DNA from: Deltaproteobacteria bacterium
GTDB lineage: Bacteria; Desulfobacterota; Binatia; Bin18
Direction: 5' to 3'
Assembly: GCA_016874775.1 (NCBI GenBank)
Contig: VGTJ01000043.1
Span: 1 to 33,501, forward strand
DNA: 33,501 nucleotides
Position numbers and translations under genes: made by a program. Under the pieces are notes generated by a model. The model ran no database searches and was not told the DNA's origin. It worked only from the letters and a program-made list of their open reading frames with translations. Numbering within the stretch: the stretch's first letter is position 1; each line of letters opens with the position of its first letter. Shown here in pieces: positions 31,004 through 33,501 of this stretch.

Positions 31004-33040
31004 CTATACCGACTCTATTTCAACTCTCGCCGCAAACGATGCCTGTCCCGCTGAGAAGCCGTACATACAGACTGCGGCATCAGGCAGCACAGGCTGTCCT
31101 GAGGTCAAGCTATTCAACCCCAACCATCCATCGCGCATCCATGCAGTCCCGGGAGGTACCTCAGCCGTGACACGCGCACGGGCCTGGAGCGTTCCACGCT
31201 CGTTGTAGACGCGAATCATCGCCCCATCCGTTACCTTGCGGGCTGTAGCATCACCAGGCGAGATCCACACGTACGGTTCCGGATCGAGCTGCGCCAACGA
31301 CGGTAACGCTCTGCCATGATCATAGAAACTATGAAAATGCGTCAGTGTTCTGCCCTGGCTTAACGTGAGTGGATAGGAAGACGGTGCGGGTTCTTCGTAT
31401 ACAGGAAGTGGCGGTAAGCCCGATTCCTGCGCTTGCGCGGAGTAGAATTCGACTTTCCCTGACGGAGTCGAAAAGCGACGATCAGGATAAGCCACATGCG
31501 AAATCTGCAACGGACGCATGCCGCCTTCTTGTCGCATCTGCGCAACGGTGACATGACCAGTGCTCGGATGATTCAGGATTGCATCGATCAGTGCCTCTTG
31601 CGAGTTCCACGGAAAGAAACCATCTAACTGTAAGTGTTGTGCTAAGCCTTGTAGCACCTGACTCAGAGGTCGCGTTTCGCCAGGCGAAGGAAGCGCTTGT
31701 TCCATCAAGTACAGATGCGTATTGGTCGATTTGCATCCCAGTTCTTCTAACCACGCCGTGCCAGGCAATATCACGTCGGCAAAACGGCGCGCAGTATCGT
31801 TCAGAAACAAATCGTAACTGACCACCAAATCCGTGCGGTCGAGTCCTTCAGCCATTTGTTCAGTGTCAGCAAATGACGACATGGTATTCGTGCCCAACAA
31901 GAACAGCACTCGCACTCGTTGCTCGCGCAGGGCAGCAGTGATCTGCGGCATCTGACTGGGAATATAGTTCCCGGCTGGTCGCCGTTCTTCAGCGATGAGG
32001 TTCGCTAACGCCTGACCATGAGTAGAACTGGCATGGCGCGGCCCGAATCCGCCGCCTGAGATACCGAGATTGCCCGTCAGTCCGGGCAAGCAGGCAATTG
32101 CACGTCCAGCATGCCAGCTATTGTCACCTTTATGCATCGAACTCCCACCCAAAACGATCATGGCCGGACGCGTCGTAGCATAACAACGCGCTAACGCGAC
32201 AATCCGCTCAGCAGCAATGCCGGTGATCGCCGCTGCCCAATCCGGAGTATAGGCACGTACATGGGCGGCTAATTCATCGAAACCAACAGTATGCTGGGCG
32301 ACAAACTCGTTGTGATACAACTTTTCCGTACTAATGACATGCAGCATAGCAAGAGCTAACGCCGTGTCGGTTCCTGGCCGCAACAGGAACACTTCGTCTG
32401 ACTGTGCCGCTGCCTCAGTGTGGCGGACATCGATAGCGACAACATACGCACCGCGCCTTTTCGCCGCGATGATATGACGCGCGGTGTTTGGCTGGCTCGC
32501 CAGTGTCGCGCCCCACAACACAATCAGTTGCGAGTGCTCTCCCATATCTTCCTTGGTGTTGGTTTCCAGTACGCCGGTCATTCCCAAACCGAATGCACCC
32601 AACCCCCAACAGATCATCGTCGAGCTCCACCACTGACAACCATAGAAATTGGCAAAACGTCGCACCAGTTGACCATAGATACGAGCCCCATAGTTGGTAC
32701 TAGCAATGCCATGACCAGTCCATATACCAACAGCTTCACGTCCGACCGCTCGCATCCGGCTAGTGATATACGCAAACGCCTCATCCCAACTCACCTGCCG
32801 CCTGGCATCATCGGCGCGACGATCCCGAATCATCGGATAAAGCAATCGCTTCGGGTTACCAATGATTTCCTGTGACGCTTGTCCGCGTACACACAGAAAG
32901 CCGTGACTATCGGGGTTGTCTTTGTCGCCACGTACGCTGACGAGGCGGTCACCTTCAACATCTGCCAGCATTCCGCATAGGGTTGGGTGGCAGTTCATTG
33001 GGCACATGGTGCGGACGGTGCGAAGTTGATGGGTTTCCAT
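31004..33040 (-). CDS. Molybdopterin-dependent oxidoreductase (4Fe-4S, bis-MGD type)
   Basis: A 678-residue enzyme of the DMSO-reductase superfamily. The N-terminal iron-sulfur site uses Cys13, Cys17, Cys22 and Cys50 ([17 protein letters not shown]), spacing C-x3-C-x4-C-x27-C, then molybdopterin-binding domains ([25 protein letters not shown]) and a C-terminal molydopterin dinucleotide-binding domain from about residue 570. No Tat signal is seen, so it is cytoplasmic. No electron-transfer or membrane subunit is next to it. ATG 33040 follows GGAGGAGA; a longer start at 33112 is rejected. The substrate cannot be told from sequence; assimilatory nitrate reductase, formate dehydrogenase and BisC-like enzymes are relatives. 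Confidence 0.88.
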   Translation of the reverse strand: METHQLRTVRTMCPMNCHPTLCGMLADVEGDRLVSVRGDKDNPDSHGFLCVRGQASQEIIGNPKRLLYPMIRDRRADDARRQVSWDEAFAYITSRMRAVGREAVGIWTGHGIASTNYGARIYGQLVRRFANFYGCQWWSSTMICWGLGAFGLGMTGVLETNTKEDMGEHSQLIVLWGATLASQPNTARHIIAAKRRGAYVVAIDVRHTEAAAQSDEVFLLRPGTDTALALAMLHVISTEKLYHNEFVAQHTVGFDELAAHVRAYTPDWAAAITGIAAERIVALARCYATTRPAMIVLGGSSMHKGDNSWHAGRAIACLPGLTGNLGISGGGFGPRHASSTHGQALANLIAEERRPAGNYIPSQMPQITAALREQRVRVLFLLGTNTMSSFADTEQMAEGLDRTDLVVSYDLFLNDTARRFADVILPGTAWLEELGCKSTNTHLYLMEQALPSPGETRPLSQVLQGLAQHLQLDGFFPWNSQEALIDAILNHPSTGHVTVAQMRQEGGMRPLQISHVAYPDRRFSTPSGKVEFYSAQAQESGLPPLPVYEEPAPSSYPLTLSQGRTLTHFHSFYDHGRALPSLAQLDPEPYVWISPGDATARKVTDGAMIRVYNERGTLQARARVTAEVPPGTAWMRDGWLGLNSLTSGQPVLPDAAVCMYGFSAGQASFAARVEIESV

Positions 33041-33070
33041 CGTATCTCCTCCAAGTAGATAAATGAGGCA

Positions 33071-33135
33071 GCGGCGGGCACAGCCCGCCTTACCTGAGGC
33101 CCATGAGGACACGTAGGGCGGGCTGTGCCCGCCGC
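33071..33135. repeat. Perfect 19-bp inverted repeat
   Basis: Arms at 33071-33089 (starting GCGGCGGGCACAG) and 33117-33135 are exact reverse complements, with a 27-bp loop. It ends four bases before the stop of the minus-strand fragment at 33140 and lies just upstream of the molybdoenzyme gene. Confidence 0.85.
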
Positions 33136-33139
33136 CCTC

Positions 33140-33403
33140 TTAGTTTGCCCTCTCTATCAAGCGGATTCTACCCTCAATCTCCCCAAGATACGCCATCGCT
33201 GCAGCCTCGGCTTCCAGTCGTGGAGTGAAAGACGCCGAGGCAAGCTGGGTTCGGAGTTTCCGATAGAGTGTAGCAGCAGCCTCTACGGCTTTAATGCACG
33301 CTAGGCGATCATACGGAGTCGTCGTGGAAATCAGATCCTCAAGATACGGTCGAGCGAACGTTTCCACTTTTCTGACGCCCGAGGGTCGAGCGCCCTGTGC
33401 TAA
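33140..33403 (-). pseudogene. 3' fragment of an unidentified gene, apparently cut by an IS5-type insertion
   Basis: An open frame of about 88 codons ends at TAA 33140-33142. It is Ala/Leu/Arg-rich and helical (Y-D-R-L-A-C-I-K-A-V-E-A-A-A-T-L-Y-R-K-L-R), with coding-like composition. A GTG at 33367 could start a 75-residue protein, but it has no Shine-Dalgarno site, and the frame stays open upstream to the putative IS end at about 33404, where homology to the original gene would stop. I do not recognise the family. Confidence 0.4.
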
Positions 33404-33501
33404 GAGAGTGTTTTGAAAAAGGGATTGGTAAGCTTGAGGGATGAATACACTGCCGCGAGTTTATCCAACGGACCTGACCATGACCGAATGGACACAATTG
33501 A
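33404..33501 (+). mobile_element. Left end of an IS5-family insertion sequence (runs off the window)
   Basis: The putative tip GAGAGTGTTTTGAAAAAG begins at about 33404 and is preceded by TAA, fitting the short TNA target of some IS5 subgroups. The transposase start follows 37 bp inside. The right end is outside the window, so the exact boundary is not proven. Confidence 0.55.
33441..33501 (+). CDS. IS5-family transposase, N-terminal part
   Basis: The first 20 codons, M-N-T-L-P-R-V-Y-P-T-D-L-T-M-T-E-W-T-Q-L, match the usual beginning of IS5-family (DUF4096) transposases (Y-P-T-D-L-T-x-x-E/Q-W). GAGGG lies directly before the ATG. The remainder is beyond the right edge. Confidence 0.75.
   Translation, partial: MNTLPRVYPTDLTMTEWTQL

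Overview
The window is chromosomal DNA from a Gram-negative bacterium of moderate-to-high GC content. Evidence for the envelope type includes Sec signal peptides, an HlyD/FtsX/LolD-type transenvelope pump, a Spy/CpxP-like periplasmic protein and an OmpR-type two-component pair. Several families of short palindromic interspersed repeats and truncated genes suggest a large, repeat-rich genome. A deltaproteobacteria-like or Tectomicrobia/Binatia-like lineage would fit, but that is a weak guess; no rRNA or marker gene is present.

Region 1 (about 811-18642) is the most interesting part: it looks like a sphingolipid biosynthesis and head-group locus. Its core reads cerR-like NAD(P) epimerase/reductase, serine palmitoyltransferase and GNAT-fold ceramide N-acyltransferase, all on the minus strand (4351 down to 811). 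This is the gene trio known from bacterial ceramide synthesis. Around it lie a membrane di-iron desaturase/hydroxylase, a pol-beta-like nucleotidyltransferase-fold protein, an LCB5/diacylglycerol-kinase-like lipid kinase, and a secreted AttH/Svf1-like lipocalin. Two CDP-alcohol phosphotransferases share a degenerate N-terminal domain. There is also a MobA-like NTP transferase coupled to a tiny eight-cysteine zinc finger, a metallophosphoesterase, an MsbA-like ABC exporter, an ELM1-family GT-B-like protein, a GT8-like glycosyltransferase and a sulfotransferase. Together they could make a ceramide, add a phospho- head group and further decoration, and move it across the inner membrane and periplasm. 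The product cannot be deduced from sequence alone. No acyl carrier protein or acyl-ACP synthetase gene is visible here.

Region 2 (18625-22094) holds ordinary accessory genes (DUF1772 membrane protein, serine beta-lactamase-fold esterase, GFA-like zinc protein) and a scar zone. The scar zone contains a 3' relic of a second GFA gene beside a near-perfect inverted repeat, and an MFS gene with an internal deletion that is truncated into the 5' remnant of a convergent flavin-dependent oxidoreductase gene.

Region 3 (22208-28914) holds a TetR-HlyD-FtsX-LolD efflux operon with a perfect palindromic operator candidate, and a Spy/CpxP-like gene followed by a response regulator and histidine kinase. 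Three GTTAC direct repeats at 10-bp spacing precede the Spy-like gene.

Region 4 (29127-33501) holds an anion:cation symporter family MFS transporter, a small ClpX-type zinc-finger/HTH protein with two inverted-repeat operator candidates, a molybdopterin oxidoreductase, and an IS5-family element entering at the right edge that appears to have truncated a gene of unknown function. The left edge holds the 3' end of a gene, possibly also a transposase. No tRNA, rRNA or CRISPR array was seen.
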